From positions 1 to 64,000 of the forward strand of contig CAJJCN010000022.1 of assembly GCA_905182655.1 (NCBI GenBank): 64,000 bases of DNA, read 5' to 3'. Both the position numbers and the translations under genes were made by a program. A model generated the notes under the pieces. The model saw only the letters and a list, made by a program, of their open reading frames with translations, was not told the DNA's origin and made no database searches. Position 1 is the first letter of the stretch. Each line of letters starts with the position of its first letter. This DNA comes from Flammeovirgaceae bacterium UBA4465. GTDB lineage: Bacteria > Bacteroidota > Bacteroidia > Cytophagales > Cyclobacteriaceae. This document shows positions 9,597 through 18,800 of this stretch, piece by piece.

Positions 9597-11053
9597 TATG
9601 GTTTTTTAAGCATTTCCATTAATATTTCTTTATCATCAAAATGTACTTTTTTCCCTTGAATGTCTTGGTAATCTTCGTGTCCTTTACCGGCCACTAAAAT
9701 CACATCCGTTTTACCTGCAAGATTACAGGCCACACGAATGGCTTCTCTTCGATCTGTCACCCGCATGACTTTCTTATGATAAATGGGAGAAATCCCTTTC
9801 ATCATGTCATCCAAAATAGTCTCTGGACTTTCAAATCTTGGATTGTCACTGGTCAGAATGACTTTATCACTATAGCTTGCAGCTATAGAAGCCATTTTCG
9901 GTCTTTTCTCTTGGTCTCTATTTCCGCCACATCCTACAACCGTAATGAGTTGCTCATTCTTTGTCCTTAAGCTATCGATGGTTGAAAGTACATTGTTTAA
10001 TGCATCGGGTGTATGTGCATAATCTACAATCGCCATTACGTCATGATCATTACTTACATATTCAAACCTTCCTCTTGCACTGCTGCTCTGAGATAATTGA
10101 ATCAGAACTTCTTGTGCCTCTTCGCCTAATATCGTTGCCACGGCATAGGCTGTCAAAAGATTGTAAGCATTGAATGACCCGATCAGTTGAAACCAGATGT
10201 TTTGACCACTAATGTCAAGTTCCAATCCTTGAAAGGTATTGTTGAGTAATTTGGCAGTAAAATCTCCATAACCCTTCATACCGTATTTATACACACGGCT
10301 TTTGGTATTTTGAACCATGATTTTGCCCCGCTTATCATCTGCATTTACAAGTGCAAAAGCATCCTCATTCAAATGATCAAATAAGATTTTTTTTGCCTTT
10401 ATATATTCATCAAAGGATGAGTGATAGTCCAAATGGTCGTGTGATAAATTGGTAAATACGCCTCCTGAAAAAGAGAGTCCTGAGGTGCGTTCTTGAACCA
10501 ATGCATGAGAACTGACCTCCATGAAAACATATTGACATCCTTTGGCTATCATTTTCACCAAAAGCTCATTGATGGTAATAACATCTGGGGTGGTGAACTG
10601 AGAAGGAGTAATGGTCTTACCAATGATGTTTTCTACCGTAGACAGGAGCCCTACTTGGTAACCCAAACTACTAAATAATGAATGCAATAAGGTGGCAGAA
10701 GTCGTCTTACCATTGGTCCCCGTAATCCCAATCAGTTTCAACTTTTTAGAGGGATGATCATAAAAATTATCAGCAATCACTCCCAATTCCTTTGCGCAAT
10801 TATCCGTTTCAATTACAGCAATATCATCACTGAAATTTCCTTGGAATTTTTCAATAAGTAAGGCTACGGCTCCTTGGGCTACGGCTTGTTCAAGATGATC
10901 GTGGCCATCACTCTTCAGCCCTCGAATAGCGACAAATAGGTCTCCTGGACGAACCTTTCGAGAATCGAAAGCCAGACCATTGATTTCTCTATCCCTATTT
11001 CCAGAAATAGCCTTCAGCTTTACGCCATAAAGTATGTCTTTGAGCTTAGCCAA
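9596..11053 (-). CDS. murE: UDP-MurNAc-tripeptide synthetase MurE, meso-diaminopimelate type
   Basis: MurE adds the third stem residue to UDP-MurNAc-L-Ala-D-Glu. The 485-residue protein contains the ATP loop [15 protein letters not shown] near residue 110 and the C-terminal DNPR motif ([10 protein letters not shown] near residue 400). In this family DNPR marks meso-diaminopimelate as substrate rather than L-lysine. The peptidoglycan is therefore predicted to be of the meso-DAP type, as expected for a Gram-negative cell. It overlaps ftsI by 8 bp and mraY by 1 bp. Confidence 0.96.
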   Translation of the reverse strand: MAKLKDILYGVKLKAISGNRDREINGLAFDSRKVRPGDLFVAIRGLKSDGHDHLEQAVAQGAVALLIEKFQGNFSDDIAVIETDNCAKELGVIADNFYDHPSKKLKLIGITGTNGKTTSATLLHSLFSSLGYQVGLLSTVENIIGKTITPSQFTTPDVITINELLVKMIAKGCQYVFMEVSSHALVQERTSGLSFSGGVFTNLSHDHLDYHSSFDEYIKAKKILFDHLNEDAFALVNADDKRGKIMVQNTKSRVYKYGMKGYGDFTAKLLNNTFQGLELDISGQNIWFQLIGSFNAYNLLTAYAVATILGEEAQEVLIQLSQSSSARGRFEYVSNDHDVMAIVDYAHTPDALNNVLSTIDSLRTKNEQLITVVGCGGNRDQEKRPKMASIAASYSDKVILTSDNPRFESPETILDDMMKGISPIYHKKVMRVTDRREAIRVACNLAGKTDVILVAGKGHEDYQDIQGKKVHFDDKEILMEMLKKP

Positions 11054-13148
11054 GTTTTAGTTCTATTTTTTGATTCAACCTTAATTTAGAATTAGGTGCA
11101 ATGGATTGTGTTTTGACTCTTCCAAAACCTTGTGTTTGTACTTTTAAACCTGCATTCTCTAAAACGAAATAGGCATCTTTCAAGGTCATGCCCACCACGT
11201 TAGGTACCTGTTGTGGCGTTAAATTATTCTCTTTCCATAATACAGAATTGTTTATAATTTGAGTCTTTACCCATTCTGCGTTGGGTGTCTCTGAATGATT
11301 TGAAATACCTAGTTTGTTGCTTATTTGTATTAAGTCCCGTTGATTGCCGGATTTAATTAATGGAAAAATGCCCGCCATATGAAGGTCTTCAATAGGTTCC
11401 ACATCTTGTAACTCTATTTCATTTGAATAGATTTTATCGGCTATCTTCCTAAAGACGGGTGCCGAAACATCTCCACCATATATTTGATATCCTTTGGGTT
11501 TATCTATCACAACGATACAACTATATTTAGGCTTGTCAGCAGGAAAATAGCCTACGAATGAAGTATAATACTCGTTGGTATATAATCCGTTTTTTACATT
11601 TTTTGCGGTCCCAGTTTTGCCCGCGATACTATATTTAGAAGTATATATGTTTTGGGCGGTACCTCGCTCTACTACTCCTTGAAGCATGATTTTGACATCC
11701 TTCAAAGTACTTTCAGAACATACTTTTTCTTTCAATACTTTTGCCTCAAATTCTTGAACGACTTGATCTGCACGCTTGATGTATTTAACAATTATGGGCT
11801 GTACCATTTTACCTTCATTGGCGATCGAATTAAAGAGGGTCAGGGTATGAAGTGGGGTCATTTTAAGCTCATAGCCATGTGACATCCAAGGCAATGAAGT
11901 GCCACTCCAAGTTGAATCTTTCGGTGATTTGATATAAGATTTTCCTTCGCCGTACATCTGAAAGGCCAAAGGCTCATAAAGCCCCATATCTATTAATTGA
12001 TTGATGAACTTTTGAGGGTTTTTACCAAAATGATTATTGATTAACTTGGCGATACCAATGTTAGATGATTTTTCAAATGCCTCTTGGATCGACAGCTTAC
12101 CGTATCCCCCTTTTTTGTGATCTCTCATCGTTTCATTGAAAAACTTGAATGACCCATTCCCCGTATCAATAGAATCGTGAAGCTTCAATTTAGAATCTTC
12201 CAATAACGCGATCATACTAGCCAATTTAAAGGTGGAACCCGGCTCTCTAGAACCTTGACTTCCTACGGCATAATTATAAGACTCATAATAAGCGCCTTTC
12301 GAATTTCTACTAAGATTAGAAATCGCCTTTATCTGACCCGTATTCACCTCCATAACTACCACTGAACCATAATCCGCCTGATTTTTTTTGAGAGCCTGAA
12401 GCAATGCGTTTTCAGCGATGTCTTGAATATTCACGTTGATGGTAGTTTGAATATCCATCCCCTCAATCGGTCTTAACTCTGTGCCGTCGTAAACCGGTTT
12501 CCATCCCCCTCCTACCATTTTCTGATACAGAGCTTCTCCATCTCGTCCTGATAATTCCTTATTAAAGCTATACTCAAGACCTACTACTCCTCTATCCTCT
12601 CCATTGACCGTTCCGATCGTGCGCCCCCCTAGCTGGCTAAAAGGCAAAAATCTCTTTTCAACTTTTTCAAAAATGATGCCCCCTGAAAGTCGACCCTTTC
12701 TAAATATCGGCCATCTTTCCATTTTCTTTTTTTCTTGGAAATCAATTAAATTTTGATTGATGACCATATAGCGTCTTCCAATCTTTCTTTGTTGATCAAT
12801 CTTCGCTTTGTACTGTCTTGGACTTAAATTTTTGAAATGGTGAGATAATAAATAAGCCAAAGAATCTATTTGGCTGTCAAATAAATCATGGGTGGCCAAC
12901 GAAGGGTCAAAAGCCACTTTATAGAAGGGTAACGAAGTGGCCAATAAACTACCATCATCCGCATATATATTTCCTCGGGTCGCATTGATCTTCATTACTT
13001 TGAGTCCATTGGTCTGACCCAAACCTTTCCATTGTTCGGACTCAACATATTGTATGATCACCAATCTATAAACTGCAGCAATAGTAAATAAGGCCACCGC
13101 TAAATAAGCAATACGTACCCTCAATAATATGTCAGTCTTTACTTTCAC
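11046..13148 (-). CDS. ftsI: Septal transpeptidase FtsI (class B penicillin-binding protein) with PASTA domain
   Basis: FtsI crosslinks septal peptidoglycan in the periplasm and pairs with FtsW. The 700-residue protein has one N-terminal transmembrane segment (about 10-32), a PBP dimerisation domain and a transpeptidase domain. Its motifs are S305-T-F-K308 (catalytic serine), S361-S-N363 and K511-T-G513-T. Residues about 640-700 match one PASTA domain (VPNVVGMTLKDAYFVLENAG), as in many Bacteroidota FtsI proteins but not in E. coli. It overlaps the ftsL-like gene by 4 bp and murE by 8 bp. Confidence 0.95.
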   Translation of the reverse strand: MKVKTDILLRVRIAYLAVALFTIAAVYRLVIIQYVESEQWKGLGQTNGLKVMKINATRGNIYADDGSLLATSLPFYKVAFDPSLATHDLFDSQIDSLAYLLSHHFKNLSPRQYKAKIDQQRKIGRRYMVINQNLIDFQEKKKMERWPIFRKGRLSGGIIFEKVEKRFLPFSQLGGRTIGTVNGEDRGVVGLEYSFNKELSGRDGEALYQKMVGGGWKPVYDGTELRPIEGMDIQTTINVNIQDIAENALLQALKKNQADYGSVVVMEVNTGQIKAISNLSRNSKGAYYESYNYAVGSQGSREPGSTFKLASMIALLEDSKLKLHDSIDTGNGSFKFFNETMRDHKKGGYGKLSIQEAFEKSSNIGIAKLINNHFGKNPQKFINQLIDMGLYEPLAFQMYGEGKSYIKSPKDSTWSGTSLPWMSHGYELKMTPLHTLTLFNSIANEGKMVQPIIVKYIKRADQVVQEFEAKVLKEKVCSESTLKDVKIMLQGVVERGTAQNIYTSKYSIAGKTGTAKNVKNGLYTNEYYTSFVGYFPADKPKYSCIVVIDKPKGYQIYGGDVSAPVFRKIADKIYSNEIELQDVEPIEDLHMAGIFPLIKSGNQRDLIQISNKLGISNHSETPNAEWVKTQIINNSVLWKENNLTPQQVPNVVGMTLKDAYFVLENAGLKVQTQGFGRVKTQSIAPNSKLRLNQKIELKLG

Positions 13149-13504
13149 TTTGGCATTAAAATCTTTTGTGGTGGTTGTTTACTTTCATAAAGGCCAAGGC
13201 GCGCCACGCGTCTCGAAATCTCAGCTTGTTTGCTGGCAAACATATAATCCGATTTAAGCGTGGTATAATCCGCTCTCAAATCTTCTACTTCACGCTCTAA
13301 TTGACTGATGCTTCGGACTGTTTTTTCAGCATAATGTCGGTTCCCGATATATAATAAGCACAGCACCGAGACAAAAACAATCTGGGACATAAAACGCACA
13401 TGGATGACCTCCTTAATGCTCCCATCAATATGTAAAAATCTTTCTAACAGCGATAAAATGCCTCGCTTACTTTGATCCTTAGGTTTATAGGTATTGGTTA
13501 CCAT
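13145..13504 (-). CDS. FtsL-like divisome protein
   Basis: This small 119-residue bitopic protein has a cytoplasmic N-terminus of about 40 residues, one transmembrane segment (about 44-60) and a heptad-like coiled coil (ISQLEREVEDLRADYTTLKS). Size, topology and position between rsmH and ftsI match the Bacteroidota FtsL-like family. Its expected role is to form a complex that activates FtsWI. Sequence conservation in this family is weak, so the call depends mainly on topology and gene order. It is 1 bp from rsmH and overlaps ftsI by 4 bp. Confidence 0.85.
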   Translation of the reverse strand: MVTNTYKPKDQSKRGILSLLERFLHIDGSIKEVIHVRFMSQIVFVSVLCLLYIGNRHYAEKTVRSISQLEREVEDLRADYTTLKSDYMFASKQAEISRRVARLGLYESKQPPQKILMPK

Positions 13505-13505
13505 A

Positions 13506-14417
13506 TTAATTTTTTATCCCGATTCTTAACTTGGCACTCCTGGCTCTATTATTTAAAGCAATTTCATTTTCTGCTGGTGTGATCAACCTCCCTTTCATAG
13601 GCTCAAATGGCCTGATTATATTTCCAAAAAAATCTTTTTCTACTATACCTTCAAGATTGCCCGTATTTATTAAAAATTTAGCCAGCCTGTCCTCAAGGGA
13701 ATGATAACTGATGATTACCAGTCTACCACCGACCTTCAAAACATCTTTAGATTGTATTAAAAATTCCTTTAGGGCATTTATTTCATCATTAACCTCGATT
13801 CGAATCGCTTGAAAAAGCTGTGCTGAATATTTAGCATGCTTGCCATTCGGCGCAGATTTCATTGCAATTGACCTGAGTGCCGCCGTCGTATGGATCGGTG
13901 CGATGGCTCTTGCACTTATGATTTCAGCAGCCAATCTTTTGGCATTTCTAATCTCTCCATATCGTGATAATAATTGGATAAGTACCTCTTCAGAGTATTC
14001 ATTAACCACTTTAGCAGCTGTGATGGTGGATACTTGATCCATCCGCATATCAAGCGCTCCATCAAATCGTGTAGAAAACCCCCTATTCTGCTGATCAAAT
14101 TGGTGGGATGAAACACCTAAATCTGCTAAAATTCCATCTACTTTGTCAATTTTATGAAATTTTAAATACCTTTTGAGATGTCTAAAATTGGAAGCTATAA
14201 AAATAAAAGGACGCTGTGCGTCAGATTCAAATGAAGCTGTATTTTTTGCGGCATCTGGATCTTGATCGAAAGCGATCAAGGTACCTTGCTTCATCTGTTC
14301 AAATATAGCTTGGGCGTGCCCTCCCCCTCCAAAAGTCACATCTACATAAATTCCCCCAGCCTGGATATTTAACCCTTCAACACTCTGTTTAAGTAAAACG
14401 GGTACATGATAACTCAT
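13506..14417 (-). CDS. rsmH: 16S rRNA (cytosine-1402-N4) methyltransferase RsmH (MraW)
   Basis: RsmH methylates N4 of C1402 in the 16S rRNA P-site region, using S-adenosylmethionine. The 303-residue protein begins MSYHVPVLLKQSVEGL. It shows the SAM-binding VDVTFGGGGHAQAI near residue 26, ADLGVSSHQFD near 100 and the C-terminal SYHSLEDRLAK. It is complete and standard in length, and lies 8 bp after mraZ as in most dcw operons. Confidence 0.97.
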   Translation of the reverse strand: MSYHVPVLLKQSVEGLNIQAGGIYVDVTFGGGGHAQAIFEQMKQGTLIAFDQDPDAAKNTASFESDAQRPFIFIASNFRHLKRYLKFHKIDKVDGILADLGVSSHQFDQQNRGFSTRFDGALDMRMDQVSTITAAKVVNEYSEEVLIQLLSRYGEIRNAKRLAAEIISARAIAPIHTTAALRSIAMKSAPNGKHAKYSAQLFQAIRIEVNDEINALKEFLIQSKDVLKVGGRLVIISYHSLEDRLAKFLINTGNLEGIVEKDFFGNIIRPFEPMKGRLITPAENEIALNNRARSAKLRIGIKN

Positions 14418-14425
14418 TTATTCAC

Positions 14426-14869
14426 CTATTCATCAAGATATTTTTCTGCTAAATTCGAAAATTCAGCCACATCGGTCTTTTGATTTAAATCAAAAATATG
14501 AGGATCCCATATTTCAATATAATTGCCCATTCCAATCAAAATGGCCACTCGATTGACTTTGGCATGCAACAACATCGTTTTAGGAATTAAGATTCTAGCT
14601 GCATTGTCCAATTCTACCTGAGCAATACTCCTAAAAAACATCCTTTTCAACTTTCGCTGCTCAGGATTAAACTCACTTAGACTTGAGATTTTTTGATGTA
14701 TTTTTTTGTACTCGAGCATCGGGTAGAGAATCAAATTAGATTCAAAACCTTTTCTTAGGACGAGCTCTGAAGTGGAGACCTCGGGAAGATTAGACTTAAT
14801 CTTTGCAGGTAAGACTAATCTTCCCTTGGTATCCAGCTTGCACTCAAATTCGCTTGTAAAAAAAGCCAT
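14426..14869 (-). CDS. mraZ: Transcriptional regulator MraZ
   Basis: MraZ is a DNA-binding protein with two AbrB-like swapped-hairpin domains that represses the dcw operon in E. coli. The start is set at ATG 14869, giving 147 residues beginning MAFFTSEFECKLDTKGR. The paired motifs DTKGRLVLPAK and DNAARILIPK are both present. The open frame runs on to an ATG at 14923, but the 18 extra residues (MSNYFIDLWWWF...) are unlike any MraZ, and they would place the start upstream of the promoter -7 box at 14900-14907. This is the first gene of the operon. Confidence 0.93.
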   Translation of the reverse strand: MAFFTSEFECKLDTKGRLVLPAKIKSNLPEVSTSELVLRKGFESNLILYPMLEYKKIHQKISSLSEFNPEQRKLKRMFFRSIAQVELDNAARILIPKTMLLHAKVNRVAILIGMGNYIEIWDPHIFDLNQKTDVAEFSNLAEKYLDE

Positions 14870-14899
14870 AAGAGTTATTAAAAAAATAAACCACCACCA

Positions 14900-14929
14900 C
14901 AAATCTATAAAATAATTCGACATTTACAA
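14900..14929 (-). promoter_or_regulatory. Promoter of the dcw operon (mraZ)
   Basis: On the minus strand a TTG (-33 element, 14929-14927) is followed after exactly 19 bases by TAGATTTG (14907-14900). This fits the Bacteroidota sigma-ABfr consensus TTG/TAnnTTTG. Transcription would start near 14893, leaving a leader of about 24 bases before the MraZ ATG at 14869. Confidence 0.75.
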
Positions 14930-14953
14930 CCACTATTTCCCACTTTCTCCCAC
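14929..14953 (-). promoter_or_regulatory. Triple MraZ-type operator boxes, 10-bp spacing
   Basis: On the minus strand GTGGG (14953-14949), GTGGG (14943-14939) and the weaker GTGGT (14933-14929) are spaced exactly 10 bp apart. Known MraZ sites are TGGG-type direct repeats with 5-base spacers in front of mraZ. The last box overlaps the -33 TTG, so binding would block RNA polymerase. Autoregulation is an inference from this geometry. Confidence 0.7.
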
Positions 14954-15151
14954 TTTTTTTTCAAAAAAAATAACCCTATCCATAAAATCAAAAAATAGGG
15001 CTTAAAAAGGCTTTAAAGTAGGTTTTAAATCAAAAAAACAATAGTGATCATCGAATCATTGGCACCTCTAACTGCGACTTTTTTTTATGAAAAATGATTT
15101 TGGGTTCAAAATATGATAAAAAAGTGACTTTTACTTAAGTCAAGAAAAAGA

Positions 15152-15166
15152 GTGGGAGAAGGTGGG
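15152..15166 (+). promoter_or_regulatory. Second pair of GTGGG boxes, inverted relative to the mraZ set
   Basis: GTGGG occurs at 15152-15156 and 15162-15166 on the plus strand, again 10 bp apart. The decamer AGTGGGAGAA at 15151-15160 is identical to the minus-strand decamer at 14954-14945. The two sets face each other about 200 bp apart. No plus-strand gene follows this pair, so a remote auxiliary operator for mraZ is the simplest reading. Confidence 0.45.
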
Positions 15167-15265
15167 TGAATCAAGGAAAATACTTATGCTTTTCAACGTC
15201 TTCATACAGAAATAATGTGAAAACTACTCAATCGTAAGAGAGGGTAAATGGGTTAAGAAATGCTT

Positions 15266-15302
15266 AACTTAATTTCTAGATCAAAGAGCTAGAAATTAAG
15301 TT
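15266..15302. repeat. Perfect 14-bp inverted repeat (stem-loop)
   Basis: AACTTAATTTCTAG (15266-15279) and CTAGAAATTAAGTT (15289-15302) are exact reverse complements around a 9-base loop. The repeat lies 60 bp beyond the stop of the minus-strand FKBP gene. It is AT-rich and lacks a following T-run on either strand, so it may be an atypical terminator, an mRNA 3'-end stabiliser or a protein-binding palindrome. Confidence 0.6.
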
Positions 15303-15362
15303 GAATTCAGCAAAAAAAATGAGGAACTACTCTTTTAAAATATTGCGCAGCTTCCTCCTAGA

Positions 15363-15791
15363 TCAGGCTATTTCAATAACCTCAATTTCAAAAATCAAAT
15401 CCTTCCCTGCGAGTGCATGATTGGCATCAATTTTAATGTCTTTTTCGTTCACCTCGACAATGGTTACCGGAATTTGTTGACCATTATCAGCAGTTGCTGA
15501 AAGCTGTTGTCCTATCTCTGGGACCATTTCAGGAGGTAAATTTTCTTTGGGAACCGTTTGTACCATCTCCTGATTGTGCTCTCCATAGGCATCCGCCGCA
15601 GGGATTTCTACTGTCTTTTTCTCATTCAACGCCATACCGTCAACTGCATCATCGAATCCCTTGATCATTTGACCCGATGCCACGGTAAATTCAATGGGGT
15701 CTCTACCCACTGAAGAATCAAAGACTTCGCCATCTGTAAGTTTTCCGGTGTAATGGACTTTAATAACGTCGTTTGCTTTTACTTTTGTCAT
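15363..15791 (-). CDS. FKBP-type peptidyl-prolyl cis-trans isomerase, SlyD-like
   Basis: This is a cytoplasmic prolyl isomerase/chaperone of 142 residues with no signal peptide. The FKBP fold is split around an inserted chaperone flap: VKVHYTGKLTDGEVFDSS, then GMIKGFDDAV-like and MALNEKKTVEIPAADAYGEH, then the flap at about residues 70-120, then the closing strand NHALAGKDLIFEIEVIEI. The His/Cys-rich metal-binding tail of E. coli SlyD is absent, so nickel handling is not expected. A TAACTTTG-like -7 box lies just upstream, suggesting its own promoter. Confidence 0.93.
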   Translation of the reverse strand: MTKVKANDVIKVHYTGKLTDGEVFDSSVGRDPIEFTVASGQMIKGFDDAVDGMALNEKKTVEIPAADAYGEHNQEMVQTVPKENLPPEMVPEIGQQLSATADNGQQIPVTIVEVNEKDIKIDANHALAGKDLIFEIEVIEIA

Positions 15792-15808
15792 GAACTTTTT
15801 TTTAAAAG

Positions 15809-15816
15809 CAAAGTTA
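15809..15816 (-). promoter_or_regulatory. Candidate -7 box of the FKBP gene
   Basis: The plus strand reads CAAAGTTA, that is TAACTTTG on the minus strand, a full match to TAnnTTTG 17 bp before the FKBP start. No TTG at the ideal spacing was found, so only half of the promoter is convincing. Confidence 0.4.
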
Positions 15817-15859
15817 AAATTATTTGCACAAAAAGTTACTCTTCAATTCATTTTAGTGA

Positions 15860-18800
15860 TTAAATCCTCAACAAGCTTATCGGGTCTAAATATATCAAAT
15901 AGCCCTTTAATCCTTCGAATCCCATACGGGATAAAATCTGAATATATTCCTTCACCTGATTTTGATCCTTTGCTCGCGGATGTCCTGTTTTGAAATCGAT
16001 GACATGCCAGTAGCCCCCCTTCTTCACCAATCTATCGATTCTTCTGACCTCCCCTCCTGGCAATAACATGGGGTGCTCCAAAATAACTTCGTCTGTCTGC
16101 TCAAAAAAGCCTACCACATCTTTGTGATAGATGATCAATTCTAAAAGCCCTCTTAACTCTAAATTGTCAATTCTTAATTCATCTCCCACTTGATGGAGTT
16201 GACTTAAGGCATCATGAATGTCAATCCCCCTTTGTTGGGCGTCTAAGGATACATCTTTGATCATTGACCCACCTCTTGTTTGTAAAAGCGCCTTCTCCCG
16301 CCAAGAGGAACTGGGATATTCGGTTAAGCTAAATTCAATCTGTGTTTTGGCTTTTTTTATCCCATCAGGCAACGCTCCAAAAGTGAAAGTTTGAGGGTTT
16401 TCGTCTCCATCAGGAAGGGTCATCAAAATATTTTTCACAAAGGAACCCATATCCTTCAAGTCATGCTTCACTTTTTGTTCAGCAAACACATAAAGCGCAT
16501 GCGTCGGGCGTGTTAAGGCGACATAAAGAACATTCATATTGTCAATAAAGCCATTGATGTGTTCCGCCGCATATACATCAGACCAATAGGTTTTAAGTAG
16601 ATTTTTTGAATGTTTGATAGGTATGATGGGCATCTGGACAATGTCATTTAGGGGCCCCCCATCCACCCAAATAATTTCCTCTTTCCCCTTTTTTTCAAAA
16701 GGCCAATTCAAAAAAGGAAGTATCACTACAGGATATTCTAGGCCTTTGGCTTTATGGATCGTAAGTACTTTAATGGCATCATTTTCATCCGTTATTTTTA
16801 TGGCTCTGCTTTGCCCTTCCTCTTCCCACCAGATCAAAAAAGAAGGTAGGTCTCCTCTCGTATTTTTGGTAAAGTCTAAAACCGCATCTTGGAGTCCTTG
16901 GAGATAGGTATATTGCTCAGGAAGATCATTCAGAGCCAATAACTCAATAAACGATTCAATCAGTTCATATAAGCTCAACGTTTTAAAATGGGATAATTGT
17001 GACAAAAACTCAGCGGGCATATAGGTTTGCCATTGGTCAACCCTCTCAAATGCTTCTTGCTTCGGCTTTTCATTTTTGATGGCCCAATAGCTAGTAAACC
17101 ATTCCCAAAGCGCCATTTTATCTTGATTTTGATGTACCCACCTCATCAAGCTAATGATTAAGTTAACCACCTCGCTACTAGATAGATACAAGGCCTCTGA
17201 ACTGACCACATCATAATTCAAACCCTTTATCGCTTCTTCAGAGCTATGGTACTCCAAAAATCCATCTGCGATGACTTTTCCCTCCTTTTTGGTTCTCACC
17301 AGAATGGCAATATCCCTGAGTTGATAGCCCTTATGTTGAAGCTTTTCGACAACTTCAATCGTTTTTTTTAAAGCTACTTTACTCCATGTGTTTTCATCGT
17401 CAGCTTCGAGATAAGTGAAATTGATATATGATTCATCGTCGGTAAGGATCACCTTTTGAGCAACCCCGTCATACGCGTTGAGTGCATTTTCAATGAATGC
17501 TTCATGGGTCGGCAGTAAGTCCGAAAAATAGCGCCTGGCCACGACTGGCATGGTGGAGAATAATTTATTATTAAACTCGACGATGTTTTTTCCGCTTCTC
17601 CAATTAGCATCTAGCTGATGGTCTTGGGAAGCCTCGACACCAATATCCTCCTTGACATGATCTTTCAACAATCGCCAATTACCTCCTCTCCATCGGTAAA
17701 TAGATTGTTTGATATCGCCAACAACCATACTAAAATAACCTTGATCTGTTCCGTTCTTAACCAAAGGTTTAAAGTTTTCCCATTGAAATCCAGAAGTATC
17801 TTGAAATTCATCGATTAGGTAATGCGCATATCGCTCGCCTACTTTTTCATAGATGTAAGGCGTATCACTGTCATTAATGATTTTATTCAAGAAATCAGGC
17901 AAATCAGCAATCAATACCATGTCATTTTCTTCTCGAAATTTGACCAATTCTTTATTGATTTTTGATAATATTCCAAAGGTGTACAAGTACCTCCGGGCCT
18001 CTAGTGTTGAAAAATACACCAATTCATTGGACACCATATACTGAACCAATTCATCATAAACAGGCCATAATTTTTCCTCTAAAAAAGAAATCAAATCTCC
18101 CGATTTTTGATGCTCTTTTGTCAACCATGCTTCCAAATTTCCCATGGCCGCCTTACGTGGAGCACTTACTTCAAATTCTTGATTCACTATTTTATAGAAC
18201 AAGCCTGCAGGCCCTCCTCTTTTGCCCTTAATATAAGACAATCCTCCTATTTCATCTAGATGCTTAATTCCTAAATCAGCTAATTTATGACATTTAACGC
18301 GGTACGCATTTGAGGAATTATAGAGGGCTTTTTTTACCTGAGGGAAATACTTCGGATCGTCACTTAATTTTAAAATGACTTCCGCATGTCTCTTAAAATT
18401 ATCGGTCAGAATTTGCCCTCCCAATTTCTCAATATCTGCTCTAAAATCCCAGCGATTGCCCTCCTCTACTTTGCTTTCCGCAAATTCTATTAGCCATTTT
18501 TTAAGCTCTTTCTGTTCGGGATTTCCTATGTCAAGGAGTAATTGATCCACCACTTTTTTAATGACTTGTGCCTGATTCAAATCAACATTAAATGACCCTT
18601 GCAAGCTCATCTCCTGTGCAAAAGATCTGATTACCTGATAAAAAAAACTATCAATGGTAACAATAGAAAATCTTCCATACTGATGTAAGATGTTTGATAA
18701 AACTTCTTCTGCGCGTTTTTTAAGATCTGATGTTGAGAGTTGTAATGCTGCCATCAAATCAGTCTTCATCGCATGATCCTTGCCAAGACTCAGCGTCTCC

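Larger units (their letters stand above)
14924..15362. other. Intergenic region between mraZ and the FKBP gene
   Basis: This 439-bp stretch is non-coding and AT-rich. It contains the operator boxes of the dcw promoter at its left end, an inverted pair of similar boxes at 15152-15166 and a perfect inverted repeat at 15266-15302. A run of A/T-rich sequence from 14955 to 15150 shows no open frame with protein-like composition on either strand. Confidence 0.7.

Noticed and set aside
14870..14923. N-terminal extension of MraZ
   Set aside because: The extra residues are Trp/Phe-rich, unlike the family, and the promoter -7 box lies within them.
15266..15302. Intrinsic terminator of the FKBP gene
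   Set aside because: The stem is perfect but has no U-tract and is AT-rich, so I list it as an inverted repeat only.
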